Positions 1 to 9,079 of a stretch of 64,000 bases of DNA are shown here, one piece after another (positions within the stretch are counted from its first letter, which is position 1; each line of letters opens with the position of its first letter). Origin of the DNA: Hassallia byssoidea VB512170. GTDB taxonomy: Bacteria; Cyanobacteriota; Cyanobacteriia; Cyanobacteriales; Nostocaceae. The notes under the pieces were generated by a model. The model was not told where the DNA came from, made no database searches, and saw only the letters and a program-made list of their open reading frames with translations. The stretch lies in contig NZ_JTCM02000017.1 of the NCBI RefSeq assembly GCF_000817785.2, positions 1 through 64,000 on the forward strand. Reading direction: 5' to 3'. Position numbers and translations under genes: made by a program.

Positions 1-772
1 CTAGACAAATGTGGACAGCCTTGTTTTGTAGATCCACAGGTCCCCACGAATATTTTTGATGAAGGCTGTCCACATTTGTCGTGGGTTATTGCAGGGGAAC
101 CCCCGCAAGCGACTGGCTCCCCTTGGCGCTAGCCTCTCCCTTTGGGAGAAGACCGCACTGCCTCCCCAATGCCCCATGCCCAATTCCCTATGCCAAAAAC
201 AATGTAACATTTATATATCACAATATATATTGAGTTATGATTCATACATTGTCTTGATTTCCTGACAAGAGAGATGGACAGTAGTAAAGCGATCGCTCTT
301 TCCCATCTCTTTCTTTATCCCTAACCAGATGACAAGCGCCAAAGCTTCACATAGTTCAGACATCTTTTAGAAAGAATGACTCTTACGTTGCCTTCATACC
401 GCTTTATCAAAGACGGAATTAGGCAGTTATCAAAAAGTGTCACAGATTAATACACGCAAATAAAAGATTTTTTTGTGAAAACTGATACATAATTTTCCGA
501 ATTAGGAATTTATCTATCAATTCAGCTTGGCGATCGCCTTATATATTCTTATCAAAATTACCTAATTAATCGGGCACTACATTATCGATAAAAACTTCTC
601 TAGTATTTCATACCTGTCTGTAACAAAATGCCTTAGTTATGCCACGTTATGTCAGCAAGAGTGCATCATATCGTCTAATTTCCTATTTTGCCTTAGGGTT
701 CGCGGGTTGAATCACTGGTAAATTCTGGGCTGATTAAACTAATTGTAAAAACAACAAGGAAAGTATTTAAGC
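1..772. other. Gene-free left edge
   Basis: No ORF here has coding character. It holds a 19-bp inverted repeat (4–80), a palindromic repeat fragment (about 118–170) shared with 7030–7069, and A+T-rich DNA up to the pentapeptide gene. A weak purine-rich AAGGAAAG lies upstream of the ATG at 773. Confidence 0.6.
4..80. repeat. 19-bp perfect inverted repeat
   Basis: Arms 4–22 and 62–80 are exact reverse complements around a 39-nt spacer. The right arm runs into ATTTGTCGTGGG, which recurs near 10090. This suggests a dispersed palindromic element or the end of a small non-autonomous element; there is no terminator-like T-run. Confidence 0.6.
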
Positions 773-1888
773 ATGACTCTAACCAATCGGAAAAATAGTA
801 CTTTTTCTCAAGAAGCGAAAGCAGAACTGATTTCATTGTTCAAGCAGATTATTATTCTGGCTGCTATAGGTCTTATAGTGATGCTGCTGACGAACGGTAA
901 ACCACCAGCAGTTGTGGTTGGTTTGAGCTTTTGCTTAATTGCTTTTTTTGTAGCCATAAGCGAACATAAGCGGCTTTTGCAAAAGTCTCAAGTGACATCT
1001 CAAACTAACAATTTATCAGCAGCTACCCTCAACGATGCTGACTTGAGCGATGCGGAAATTAACCAGCTATCAGTTCATCAAGATTTGCTGCAAAAAATAG
1101 TTTATCAAGTATCTTCAGAGCAATTAAGCAAAGCTCACTTTCTCCTTGCCAACCTCAGCAATGCCAACCTCAATAATATCAACCTTGATGATGTATATTT
1201 CAGTGGTACTAATCTTAGTAATGCCCAGTTAGTAAATGTCAGCTTTTTAAATGGCAACTTCTGCGGTGCTAACCTCAACAATGCAAATCTCAGCAATGCA
1301 AATCTCAGCAATGCGAATCTTAGCAGTGCTAATCTCAGCAATGCAAACCTCAGCAATGCAAATCTCAGCAATGTAAACCTCAGCAGTGCCAACCTGAACA
1401 ATGCTCAGTTAATAGATGCAAACCTCAGCAATGCTAACCTTAGTGATGCCAACTTCAGTGGTGCCAACCTCAGTGATGCCAACCTGAGTGGTGTCTATTT
1501 ATGGAATGGCAACTTCAACGATGCTCAACTAGTAGGTGCGAACTTCAGCAATGCCTACATGAATAGTGCCAAGCTGAAGAATGCCAATCTCAGCAGTGCT
1601 AACTTAATGTATGCTAAACTAAGCGATGCCAAACTTAAGGATGCTAACCTCAGCAATGCCGACCTGAGAGGGGCAGACCTCAGCAGTGCTAATTTGAAGA
1701 ATGCTAACTTTAGCGATGCTAACCTCAAAGATGCGAATTTATGTGGGGCTAATTTAGAAGGTGCAAACCTGAATAATGCTGACTTGAGAAATGCTAATTT
1801 GAGCAATGCCAACTTGAATAATGTGAAAGTCGAGAAAACTCGCTTTGGATGTAATCAAGGCTTTTCTGAAGAGATGAAGTTGGATTAA
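773..1888 (+). CDS. Membrane-anchored pentapeptide-repeat protein
   Basis: The 371-residue protein has two predicted transmembrane segments at about residues 22–62, then a linker. From about residue 125 to 360 it is an almost unbroken run of A(N/D)LSN-type pentapeptides, the pattern that folds into a right-handed quadrilateral beta-helix. Cyanobacteria carry many such proteins and most have no known biochemical role. The design suggests a rod-like scaffold held at a membrane. The short C-terminus after the helix is charged. The long ORFs on the opposite strand here are shadows of the repeat codons. It lies alone, divergent in context from the convergent pepP gene, with tandem heptamer repeats just after its stop. 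Confidence 0.85.
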   Translation: MTLTNRKNSTFSQEAKAELISLFKQIIILAAIGLIVMLLTNGKPPAVVVGLSFCLIAFFVAISEHKRLLQKSQVTSQTNNLSAATLNDADLSDAEINQLSVHQDLLQKIVYQVSSEQLSKAHFLLANLSNANLNNINLDDVYFSGTNLSNAQLVNVSFLNGNFCGANLNNANLSNANLSNANLSSANLSNANLSNANLSNVNLSSANLNNAQLIDANLSNANLSDANFSGANLSDANLSGVYLWNGNFNDAQLVGANFSNAYMNSAKLKNANLSSANLMYAKLSDAKLKDANLSNADLRGADLSSANLKNANFSDANLKDANLCGANLEGANLNNADLRNANLSNANLNNVKVEKTRFGCNQGFSEEMKLD

Positions 1889-1910
1889 AAGTCAAGTTCG
1901 GGAAAATAAA

Positions 1911-2057
1911 AGTTAGGAGTTAGGAGTTAGGAGTTGGGAATTAGGAGTTAGGAGTTGGGAGTTGGGAGTTAGGAGTTAGAGGGTTATTTTTTCAGCAATA
2001 AGCACTGTCCACTAACAACTAACCACTAACAACTAACAACTAACCACTAACAACTAT
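1911..2057. repeat. AGTTAGG-type short tandem repeats
   Basis: Degenerate heptamers (AGTTAGG, AGTTGGG, then CTAACAA/CTAACCA on the same strand) fill the gap between two convergent genes. The last repeat unit reaches the stop codon of pepP. This is the short tandem repeat type typical of heterocystous cyanobacteria. Confidence 0.8.
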
Positions 2058-3436
2058 CCACCAACCAAATCCTCTACAGCACTGGCTTGATTTGGCAATG
2101 CGGCTGTTAATACTTCGCTGCCTTCTGTTGTAACTAAAACATCATCTTCAATGCGGATTCCGCGTACATCGGTAAATTGAGATAAACGCTCCCAGTTGAC
2201 GAGATTATGATACTTTGAGCGCAAGTTAGCATCATTTAAAATGGCTGGAACTTGATAAAAACCAGGTTCGATTGTAACTAACATTCCCGGACGCAGGGGA
2301 CGATTTAAACGTAGGTAGCCTAAACCAAAGCGATCGCTTCTTTCTCTTTTCTCTTCATACCCTGCCAAATCCCCCAAGTCTTCCATATCATGCACATCCA
2401 AACCCAGCAAATGACCGATTCCGTGGGGGAAAAACAGCGCGTGAGCATCCATTTCTACTAACTCTTCAGCATTTCCTTTGAAAATGCCTAAATCTACCAA
2501 ACCTTCAGCAATGACGGTGCAAGCTAGTAAATGAATATCCTCATACTCTACACCAGCACGGATTTTGGCAATGCACGCATCATGAGCCGCCAATACTACA
2601 TCATAAATATCTCTCTGGGTAGATGAAAACTTTCCAGATATAGCCCAAGTGCGAGTGACATCAGCCGCCCAACCGATTTCAGTTTCCGCACCGACATCAG
2701 CAAGTAGTAAATCACCTGGTTGCAAAGAATGGTGATACTGCTCATTATGCAGAACTTCCCCATGAACGGTGACAATACTGTTGTAAGAAGTAGTCATGTT
2801 ATGGGCGATGATAACTGCTTCCATCGCTGCCCGCACTTCTGCTTCTATTTTGGCGCTAGTTGTAGCAGCCATCCCCGCTTTGTGCGCTTCGACGGTGACA
2901 GCTGCGGCTTTTCTTAACTCGGCTAATGCGGCTTCGTCGTGGGTGAGACGCACTGTAACAATTGCTTTGGCTAACTCTAAGTCAATTCCGGCTGGTTGAA
3001 TTTGCGGTAATACTAATCTATCCAACAGTTGCGATTGTTGCGTCCAAGTACCAGCATCTTGCACGGCAATTGTTGCCGCACCTTCTACTGATAATTCTAA
3101 TTCCACCATTGGTTTAGCAACATCCGCGCCTATTTTCTCGGCGATTTCTTCTCTTCTAGGCATTTCTCCATGCCATAAAGCGCTACTAGGTTTAGGATCG
3201 TCCATGAATAGTTCTAAGAAGCCGGCTTCCAAGCGAATAACCGCATTTGGTAAGGGAAGTCCCGCAAAATAGAGGAAATGACTGCTAGCGCGAAAAGGAA
3301 AGACATTTGCAGGGTAGTTACGCGGACTGTCGTTTCCTGACCAAAGAATTACCGGAAAATCAATCAGGCTGGCTAGTTTTTGTCTTCGCTGCCGTAGAGT
3401 ATCGACGAGGGAGTTAGAAGTGTTTTGTATTAGCAT
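2054..3436 (-). CDS. pepP: Xaa-Pro aminopeptidase (M24B)
   Basis: Cytosolic metalloaminopeptidase that removes an N-terminal residue preceding proline. The N-terminal domain contains the aminopeptidase P motif around FPFRASSHFLYFAG. The C-terminal pita-bread domain carries the five metal ligands: two Asp in DVGAETEIGWAADVTRTW (about residues 249–260), His in FFPHGIGHLLGLDVHD (about 335), Glu in VTIEPGFY (about 389) and Glu in RGIRIEDDV (about 427). The frame is open 26 codons further upstream, but that part is low-complexity sequence encoded by GGGAAA-type repeats; ATG at 3436 (MLIQNTSNSLVDTLRQ) is the better start and gives 460 residues, normal for the family. It converges with the pentapeptide gene. 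Confidence 0.9.
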   Translation of the reverse strand: MLIQNTSNSLVDTLRQRRQKLASLIDFPVILWSGNDSPRNYPANVFPFRASSHFLYFAGLPLPNAVIRLEAGFLELFMDDPKPSSALWHGEMPRREEIAEKIGADVAKPMVELELSVEGAATIAVQDAGTWTQQSQLLDRLVLPQIQPAGIDLELAKAIVTVRLTHDEAALAELRKAAAVTVEAHKAGMAATTSAKIEAEVRAAMEAVIIAHNMTTSYNSIVTVHGEVLHNEQYHHSLQPGDLLLADVGAETEIGWAADVTRTWAISGKFSSTQRDIYDVVLAAHDACIAKIRAGVEYEDIHLLACTVIAEGLVDLGIFKGNAEELVEMDAHALFFPHGIGHLLGLDVHDMEDLGDLAGYEEKRERSDRFGLGYLRLNRPLRPGMLVTIEPGFYQVPAILNDANLRSKYHNLVNWERLSQFTDVRGIRIEDDVLVTTEGSEVLTAALPNQASAVEDLVGG

Positions 3437-3538
3437 TGGGCATTGGGCATTTTCAGAGGGGAAAAGGGGAAAGGGGAAAGGGAAAAGGAATAAAAAGCTT
3501 TTTCTATTACCCATTACCGATTACCCATTACCCATTCC

Positions 3539-3808
3539 CTAGTTTTTGTCGTCGTCTTTGTCGTCGTCTTTGTCGTCGTCTTTGTCGTCGTCTTTGTCGT
3601 CTTTTTGGTCGTTGTTAGAACGGACAGGCTGTTGGTTAGTCTGATTATTGTACTGAGTATTTTGTTGATTTTGTTGCTGGGTTTCAGTCTGTGGCTTTGG
3701 TTCGTCCTGACCGCAGCTGACTAAACCCCCGGAGATTAGCGTTAAGTTGACAGCAGTGAAAATGCTGGCGATCGCCTTTATCCATAAGTTTCCGTTTTTA
3801 TTTAACAT
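3539..3808 (-). CDS. Small lipoprotein with Asp/Lys repeat tail
   Basis: An 89-residue protein with an N-terminal hydrophobic segment ending in the lipobox-like LVSC (Cys32), so probably lipidated and envelope-anchored. The mature part is Gln/Asn-rich and ends in about five DDDK/DDKD units encoded by a perfect 12-bp tandem repeat (about 3544–3600). No family is recognised. The acidic repeat could bind cations or tolerate repeat-number changes; neither can be shown here. Confidence 0.6.
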   Translation of the reverse strand: MLNKNGNLWIKAIASIFTAVNLTLISGGLVSCGQDEPKPQTETQQQNQQNTQYNNQTNQQPVRSNNDQKDDKDDDKDDDKDDDKDDDKN

Positions 3809-3946
3809 TGGCTCAAACTCTTGGAGTTAGAATTACTAATCCTACAGTACTGCGATCGCCAGTTGTTGTTATCAAACTATTGACAAAGATATCAACTTGT
3901 GAATTTGTCACAATAGTTAAAGAAACTTATTTCTCAGGTTAAAAAA

Positions 3947-4396
3947 ATGTCTGCTAAAAATCAAGTAAAGTTGAGCAATACGCCAATCGGCGATTGGTCG
4001 ATTGAGCAATTGCCGGGATTAAGTCAAGAAGAACTATCCCAACTCCAAAACTGCGGTATCTTTACCACAAAAGAGCTATTTAAACAAGGAAATACTCTCC
4101 AATCTAAAGTGGCGCTGGCAAATAAATTACAAGTTCATCTTCAGTATGTAAATAAATGGGTAGCTTTGGCGGATTTGGCTCGGATTCCGAGTGTGGGGAC
4201 GCAATATTGCGGATTATTGCTTCATGCGGGTATTGGTTCAGTAGCGCAGTTGGCTGAAACTCCCACCCACAGATTGCATCAACAAATTATGCGCTTGCAG
4301 GTAGCAACTATGCAGCGACGAGATTTATGTCCGGCGATTGAGTTAGTGCAACAGTGGTGTCAACAAGCAAAAACAGTTATGAGTTATAAGTTATGA
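3947..4396 (+). CDS. DUF4332 helix-hairpin-helix protein
   Basis: A 149-residue protein with two helix-hairpin-helix-like units: LPGLSQEELSQLQNCGI (about residues 22–38) and LARIPSVGTQYCGLLLHAGI (about 77–96), the pattern of the DUF4332 family common in cyanobacteria. HhH folds usually contact nucleic acid, but the role of this family is unknown. The last residues (VMSYKL) and the stop codon are encoded by the AGTTATG/AGTTATA tandem repeats that start at about 4376, so the repeat tract has entered the 3' end of the gene. Confidence 0.75.
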   Translation: MSAKNQVKLSNTPIGDWSIEQLPGLSQEELSQLQNCGIFTTKELFKQGNTLQSKVALANKLQVHLQYVNKWVALADLARIPSVGTQYCGLLLHAGIGSVAQLAETPTHRLHQQIMRLQVATMQRRDLCPAIELVQQWCQQAKTVMSYKL

Positions 4397-4552
4397 GTTA
4401 TGAGTTATAAGTTATGAGTTATAAGTTATGAGTTCATGAGTTATTCCTTCATGAGTTACGAATTTAATTTAACTCCTAACTCCTCACTTTTAACTCCTCA
4501 CTTTTAACTCCTCACTTTTAATTCCTAACTCCTCACTTTTAACTCCTCACTC
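4376..4552. repeat. AGTTATG and CTCCTCACTTTTAA tandem repeats
   Basis: Two adjacent short-repeat tracts separate the convergent DUF4332 and TetR genes: AGTTATG/AGTTATA heptamers to about 4440, then AACTCCTCACTTTT-like units. The left tract supplies the 3' end of the DUF4332 gene. Confidence 0.8.
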
Positions 4553-5161
4553 TTTTGCCAACACACCATTAAGGAATATATCAGCGAGTCCTTCTGCCAT
4601 TTCTTTCATTTCTTCCGGGGAAGCGTCAGGTTGCATTAAAGTATTATTGGAAAAACCTGCAACGGCAAACATTCCTAAAAAAACTTTGGCAACTAGTTTA
4701 GCATTCGTTTGGCGATAGATGCCTCTATCCATCGCGGTTTGAAAGAAAGCTTCGGCAACTGAGCTCATTTTATCAATGACTTCTAATTGAATGCGATCGC
4801 GCAAATCTGGGTGAAATTGCGCTTCCATAAAACAAACTCGCATCAAATCGACATTTTTGTGCATATTCCACATCCGCCGGCGCATCACCTGCGCGACAGC
4901 CTTATAACTGCCCATTTCACTCAATTCTGTGAGCAAATCTGTGAGAATCTCCACCCAGCCGTTAGTTGCTACCTCAATCAAAATCGCCTTTTTATTAGGA
5001 AAATGACGAAACAAAGTACCTTCAGCTACACCCGCTGCCTGCGCTAAGTCGCGGGTAGTGGTGCCGTCAAATCCCTGTGAAGCAAACAACCGCAGTGCCG
5101 CGCTTAAAATACGGGTACGGGTTTGTGCTTCAGCTGGCGGGGAAGAATTAAAAACTCGCAT
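4547..5161 (-). CDS. TetR/AcrR-family transcriptional regulator
   Basis: The 204-residue protein has the N-terminal TetR helix-turn-helix: RTRILSAALRLFASQGF, then TTTRDLAQAAGVAEGTLFRHFPNK (about residues 16–58). It continues into an all-helical ligand/dimerisation domain without recognisable ligand specificity. It reads away from the M16 peptidase gene across a 255-bp gap full of tandem repeats; regulation of that gene or of itself is possible but no operator palindrome is evident. Confidence 0.88.
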   Translation of the reverse strand: MRVFNSSPPAEAQTRTRILSAALRLFASQGFDGTTTRDLAQAAGVAEGTLFRHFPNKKAILIEVATNGWVEILTDLLTELSEMGSYKAVAQVMRRRMWNMHKNVDLMRVCFMEAQFHPDLRDRIQLEVIDKMSSVAEAFFQTAMDRGIYRQTNAKLVAKVFLGMFAVAGFSNNTLMQPDASPEEMKEMAEGLADIFLNGVLAKE

Positions 5162-5264
5162 AATAATTACGGTAATGTTTCCGGAACAGGATTTGTAGCA
5201 TTATTGTCTAACGTGAAGTATAAAAACCACAGAAAGCTTAATACAAGATTAACGCCCTGTTTGA

Positions 5265-5396
5265 TTGGGCATTGGGAATTGGGCATTGGGAATTGGTAAT
5301 TGGTAATTGGTAATTGGTAATTAGCCATTCCCCATTCCCCACTCCCCATTCCCCATTCCCCATTCCCCATTCCCCATTCCCCATTCCCCATTCCCT
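5265..5396. repeat. TAATTGG and CCCCATT tandem repeats
   Basis: Heptamer tracts (GGTAATT then ATTCCCC) fill the divergent gap between the TetR and M16 genes, leaving about 20 bp before the M16 start codon. Confidence 0.85.
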
Positions 5397-5416
5397 AGTC
5401 CCTTTCATTTTTCCTT

Positions 5417-7018
5417 ATGAAGCAGCTTAGTTACTTCCCACGAATTGTAGATTTTAGCTTTTTGCGCTTTTTTTCTGGTGGCTTGAAAATATTGACTTTT
5501 GTCACGCTGTTTTTGCCAATATTCCTCTGTTGGGGGTTTTCGCCAGAAATTGCTTTCGCCAAACCGTCAACTCCACCACCTCCAACTTCAATTCAACCGT
5601 ATTTAGATCGGGTAATTAAGGAGTTGACGGAGTTTCGTCTTGATAATGGCATGAAGTTCATAGTTTTAGAACGCCATCAAGCGCCTGTAGTTTCTTTTCT
5701 TACTTACGCTGATGTCGGTGGCGTGGATGAGCCAAATGGAAAAACAGGCGTGGCTCACTTTCTAGAGCATTTGGCATTTAAGGGGACAACGCTTGTTGGT
5801 ACAACAGACTACAAAGCCGAAAAACCTCTACTCGACCGTTTGGATCAATTAGCTAGCCAAATTAAAACAGCGAAAGCTGCTGGTAAACAAGATGAGATTG
5901 CTAAGTTATCCGCTGAATTTAAAAATGTGGAAGCACAAGCAGCCAAATTAGTCAAGCAAAACGAGTTAGGGCGAATTGTCGAACAGTCGGGAGGTGTTGG
6001 TTTAAATGCGAATACTTCCACAGAAGCGACTCGTTATTTTTACAGCTTTCCTTCTAACAAGTTGGAATTGTGGATGTCTTTGGAATCTGACAGATTTCTC
6101 GATCCTGTATTTCGCGAGTTTTATAAAGAAAAAGATGTAATTTTAGAAGAACGCCGTTTACGGGTGGAAAACTCGCCTATCGGCTTGATGATGGAGAAGT
6201 TTAGCGATGCTGCTTATAAAGTACATCCTTACAGGCGTCCGGTGATTGGTTATGACGAAGATATCCGCAACCTAACACGGGAAGATGTGCGGAAGTTTTT
6301 CGATGCGTACTATGTACCAAGCAATTTAACGATCGCCATTGTCGGAGATGTCAAGCCAAATCAGGTGAAACAACTAGCGCAAACTTACTTTGGACGCTTT
6401 AAGGCAAAACCGAAAGCACAAACGCAAGTCCCGGTGGAACCTCCTCAAAAGCAAACGCGAGAAGTTACTTTAGAACTACGTTCGCAACCTTGGTATTTAG
6501 AAGGTTATCACCGTCCGGCAATTACTCATCCAGATAATGCAGTTTATGACATTATTGACAGTTTGTTGAGTAGTGGGCGCACGTCGCGGTTGTATAAGTC
6601 TTTGGTAGAACAACAACGTTTGGCGCTAGGTGCTCAAGGTTTCAGCGGATATCCGGGAGATAAGTATCCTAATTTGATGTTGTTCTATGTTCTCACGGCT
6701 CCGGGTCACAATGTTGATGAGGTGGCGATCGCTTTAAGAAAGGAAATTGATGAATTGAAAACTCAGCCTGTTTCCCCGATGGAGTTGGATCGAGTAAAGA
6801 CACAAGCGCGAGCGGGTTTGTTGCGATCGCTTGATTCTAATATGGGTATGGCGCAGCAATTGTTGGAATATGAGGTGAAAACTGGTTCTTGGCGCAATTT
6901 GTTTAAGCAGTTGGATCAAATTGCGGCTGTGACTCCTGCGGATATTCAGCGGGTGGCAAGGGTAAGTTTTACGCCGGAGAATCGCACTGTTGGTAAGTTG
7001 TTGTCGAAGAAGGGATGA
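5417..7018 (+). CDS. M16 zinc metallopeptidase, catalytic subunit
   Basis: The 533-residue protein has an N-terminal signal/anchor segment (about 23–48, ending AFA) and so probably acts in the periplasm. The inverted zinc motif HFLEH is at residues 114–118 and the distal ligand lies in ILEERRLRVEN (about E244). Between them is a Lys/Ala/Glu-rich, probably coiled-coil insertion (about 135–185), which makes the zinc-motif-to-Glu spacing longer than in classic M16 enzymes. The C-terminal M16 domain (about 265–530) follows. It is followed after 76 bp by a second M16 gene lacking the zinc site; such pairs work as heterodimers, as in mitochondrial processing peptidase. The substrate is unknown. Confidence 0.88.
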   Translation: MKQLSYFPRIVDFSFLRFFSGGLKILTFVTLFLPIFLCWGFSPEIAFAKPSTPPPPTSIQPYLDRVIKELTEFRLDNGMKFIVLERHQAPVVSFLTYADVGGVDEPNGKTGVAHFLEHLAFKGTTLVGTTDYKAEKPLLDRLDQLASQIKTAKAAGKQDEIAKLSAEFKNVEAQAAKLVKQNELGRIVEQSGGVGLNANTSTEATRYFYSFPSNKLELWMSLESDRFLDPVFREFYKEKDVILEERRLRVENSPIGLMMEKFSDAAYKVHPYRRPVIGYDEDIRNLTREDVRKFFDAYYVPSNLTIAIVGDVKPNQVKQLAQTYFGRFKAKPKAQTQVPVEPPQKQTREVTLELRSQPWYLEGYHRPAITHPDNAVYDIIDSLLSSGRTSRLYKSLVEQQRLALGAQGFSGYPGDKYPNLMLFYVLTAPGHNVDEVAIALRKEIDELKTQPVSPMELDRVKTQARAGLLRSLDSNMGMAQQLLEYEVKTGSWRNLFKQLDQIAAVTPADIQRVARVSFTPENRTVGKLLSKKG

Positions 7019-7029
7019 GTAACGAACCG

Positions 7030-7069
7030 CCTTGGCGCTAGCCTCTCCCTTCGGGAGAAGGCGCCAAGG
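7030..7069. repeat. Palindromic GGCGCTAGCC repeat
   Basis: CCTTGGCGC / GCGCCAAGG arms enclose CTCCC-TTC-GGGAG. The left half recurs at 122–140. It lies between the two M16 genes and overlaps the 5' extension of the second frame, which argues for the downstream start. Confidence 0.75.
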
Positions 7070-7094
7070 ACACCAAGAAGGAATGGAGAGAGAT

Positions 7095-8597
7095 ATGCGT
7101 AAGGTAAGGGGTAAGAGGAAGAGGGTAATGGGGAAGAGGCTTTTGTATTCGTTGATGCTTTGTTTTACCCTGTTGCTTTTGGGAATGTTTGATTTTGCTG
7201 TGGCGGCACCGGGAGCGAAGCCGTATACTGAGTTGCGGTTTGCACCTATACCTGAGGTGAAGTTGCCGAAGTACGATCGCTTTGTGCTGCAAAATGGGAT
7301 GGTTGTATATTTGATGGAGGATCGCGAACTGCCGTTGGTGAGTGGTAGTGCTTTGGTGCGTACTGGCGATCGCTTTGAGTCGGCTGATAAAATCGGTTTG
7401 GCTGAGTTTACTGGGGAGGTGATGCGAACTGGAGGAACTCGCAAGCATACTCCGGATCAGCTAAATCAAATGTTGGAACAACGAGCGGCTTCGGTGGAAA
7501 CTAGTATTGGTGAGACTTCGGCTGGTGCTGGTTTTGAGTCGCTTACTGAAGATTTAGAAACGGTGTTTGGGCTGTTTGCGGAAGTGCTGCGAGAGCCGGT
7601 GTTTGCTGCTGATAAGCTGGAGTTGGCGAAGACGCAGGAGAAAGGTAGTATTTCTCGACGCAATGACGATCCTGATGATATTGCCAGTCGGGAATTTGGT
7701 AAGTTGATTTATGGCAAGGATAGCCCTTATGCCAGAACGACGGAGTATGCAACGATAGATAAGATTTCGCGTGAGGATTTGAGTCAGTTTTATCAGCAAT
7801 ATTTTTACCCGAATAATATGATTTTGGGGATTGTTGGGGATTTTGACTCTAAGAAAATGCGCGAACTTGTTCAAGCTAAGTTTGGTGATTGGAAGGCTAA
7901 TCCAAATTTGCCTAAACTTCAGTTACCTGCTGTGAAGCAAGCGAAAACAGGTGGTGTGTTTTTTGTCAATCAGCCACAACTGACTCAGAGTAACATTCTC
8001 ATCGGGCATTTGGGCGGACAGTTCAACAGTCCCGATTATCCGGCGTTGGGTGTGTTGAATGAAGTGTTAAATGGATTTGGTGGACGCTTGTTTAATGAAG
8101 TGCGATCGCGTCAAGGTTTAGCTTATTCTGTATACGGTTCTTGGAATCCCCGCTATGATTATCCTGGTTTATTTATTGCTGGGGGACAAACGCGATCCGA
8201 TGCTACGGTACAGTTTGTCAAAGCTATGCAAACTCAAATCAAGCGCACCCAAGCTGAAAAAGTCACTCCCAAAGAATTGGCTTTTGCTAAAGAGTCTACA
8301 CTCAACTCGTTTGTTTTCAATTTTCAAGACCCCACACAAACATTATCACGCTTGATGCGATACGAATATTACGGCTATCCCGCTGATTTTCTGTTCCGCT
8401 ATCAAAAAGCCGTAGCTGCAACCACAGTAGATGATGTGCAACGAGTAGCGCAGAAATATCTCAAGCCAGAAAATATGGTGACACTGGTAGTGGGGAATCA
8501 AACTGCTATTAACCCTCCACTGACGCAGTTAGCAGCACAGGTGACAGCGATCGATGTAACAATTCCCGGTTCACCGCAACCACAAGCGCAGAATTAA
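7095..8597 (+). CDS. M16-like protein lacking the zinc motif
   Basis: M16 peptidase fold of two domains with a hydrophobic N-terminal signal segment (LLYSLMLCFTLLLLGMF…AVAA). At the place of HxxEH it reads GLAEFTGEVMR, so the zinc ligands are absent and the protein should be a non-catalytic partner of the preceding M16 enzyme. The C-terminal half keeps family features such as GGRLFNEVRSRQGLAYSVY. The frame is open from 7032, but the first 20 codons are the palindromic repeat. ATG at 7095 has GGAGAG four bases upstream; ATG at 7083 is an alternative. A strong terminator follows at 8622. Confidence 0.85.
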   Translation: MRKVRGKRKRVMGKRLLYSLMLCFTLLLLGMFDFAVAAPGAKPYTELRFAPIPEVKLPKYDRFVLQNGMVVYLMEDRELPLVSGSALVRTGDRFESADKIGLAEFTGEVMRTGGTRKHTPDQLNQMLEQRAASVETSIGETSAGAGFESLTEDLETVFGLFAEVLREPVFAADKLELAKTQEKGSISRRNDDPDDIASREFGKLIYGKDSPYARTTEYATIDKISREDLSQFYQQYFYPNNMILGIVGDFDSKKMRELVQAKFGDWKANPNLPKLQLPAVKQAKTGGVFFVNQPQLTQSNILIGHLGGQFNSPDYPALGVLNEVLNGFGGRLFNEVRSRQGLAYSVYGSWNPRYDYPGLFIAGGQTRSDATVQFVKAMQTQIKRTQAEKVTPKELAFAKESTLNSFVFNFQDPTQTLSRLMRYEYYGYPADFLFRYQKAVAATTVDDVQRVAQKYLKPENMVTLVVGNQTAINPPLTQLAAQVTAIDVTIPGSPQPQAQN

Positions 8598-8621
8598 TTA
8601 ATATATCTTCGTTTGTGCAAG

Positions 8622-8651
8622 GTAGGGGCGATTAATCGCCCCTACTTTTTT
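8622..8651 (+). terminator. Terminator after the M16 pair
   Basis: A perfect 24-bp palindrome with arms of GTAGGGGCGATT (8622–8645) is followed by six T. The same GTAGGGGC arm occurs in another palindrome at 57142, so this terminator may derive from a dispersed repeat. Confidence 0.8.
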
Positions 8652-9079
8652 AGTTTAGTTGTTTTCGGATTCTTCTAGGGAATAATTTTCAAAATCTTCC
8701 GGAAAATTACATAGATTACTGAATAAGGAATCTATGTAATGTAGTATTTGTTTGTACTAGTCATACTTCAGTGTCTTTACAGGAAACTATTGTTAACTTG
8801 ATGGAAAAACTAAATCATTTTAATTAAAAATTACACAATTTTATTGACTGTTATTTTAGTATATTTACGTAAGCAGAATTTTCTAATTGCATTACCGTTT
8901 TTTGGGTGCAAAGACGGTTAAATCATTTATCAACAACAAATTTACCTTGAAGGGTGCCTTGAAAGGTGATTAATGGGCTTGAGAATTTTCCCAGCTCAAT
9001 AATGCTGGTTGCCAAAATTGGCGATCGCCTAACCACTAATAGATTACGTCAACGCCAAAAATATACACATAGCACTTAC
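8652..9079. other. A+T-rich leader region before PEP-CTERM gene
   Basis: No coding frame is supported. The last ~200 bp resemble the region before the second PEP-CTERM gene (20080–20278): both have TTTTGGGTGC(A/G)AAGA(C/T)GGTT and CTCA(A/G)TAATG. Shared regulation or simple duplication are both possible. Confidence 0.5.

Noticed and set aside
1135-1812. Leu/Ala/Arg-rich ORFs antisense to the pentapeptide gene
   Set aside because: They are complements of repeated GCNAACCTCAGCAAT codons and have no independent support.
6734-7874. Several ORFs of 65–236 codons antisense to the M16 genes
   Set aside because: They overlap two well-supported M16 genes; the protein-coding signal is on the + strand.
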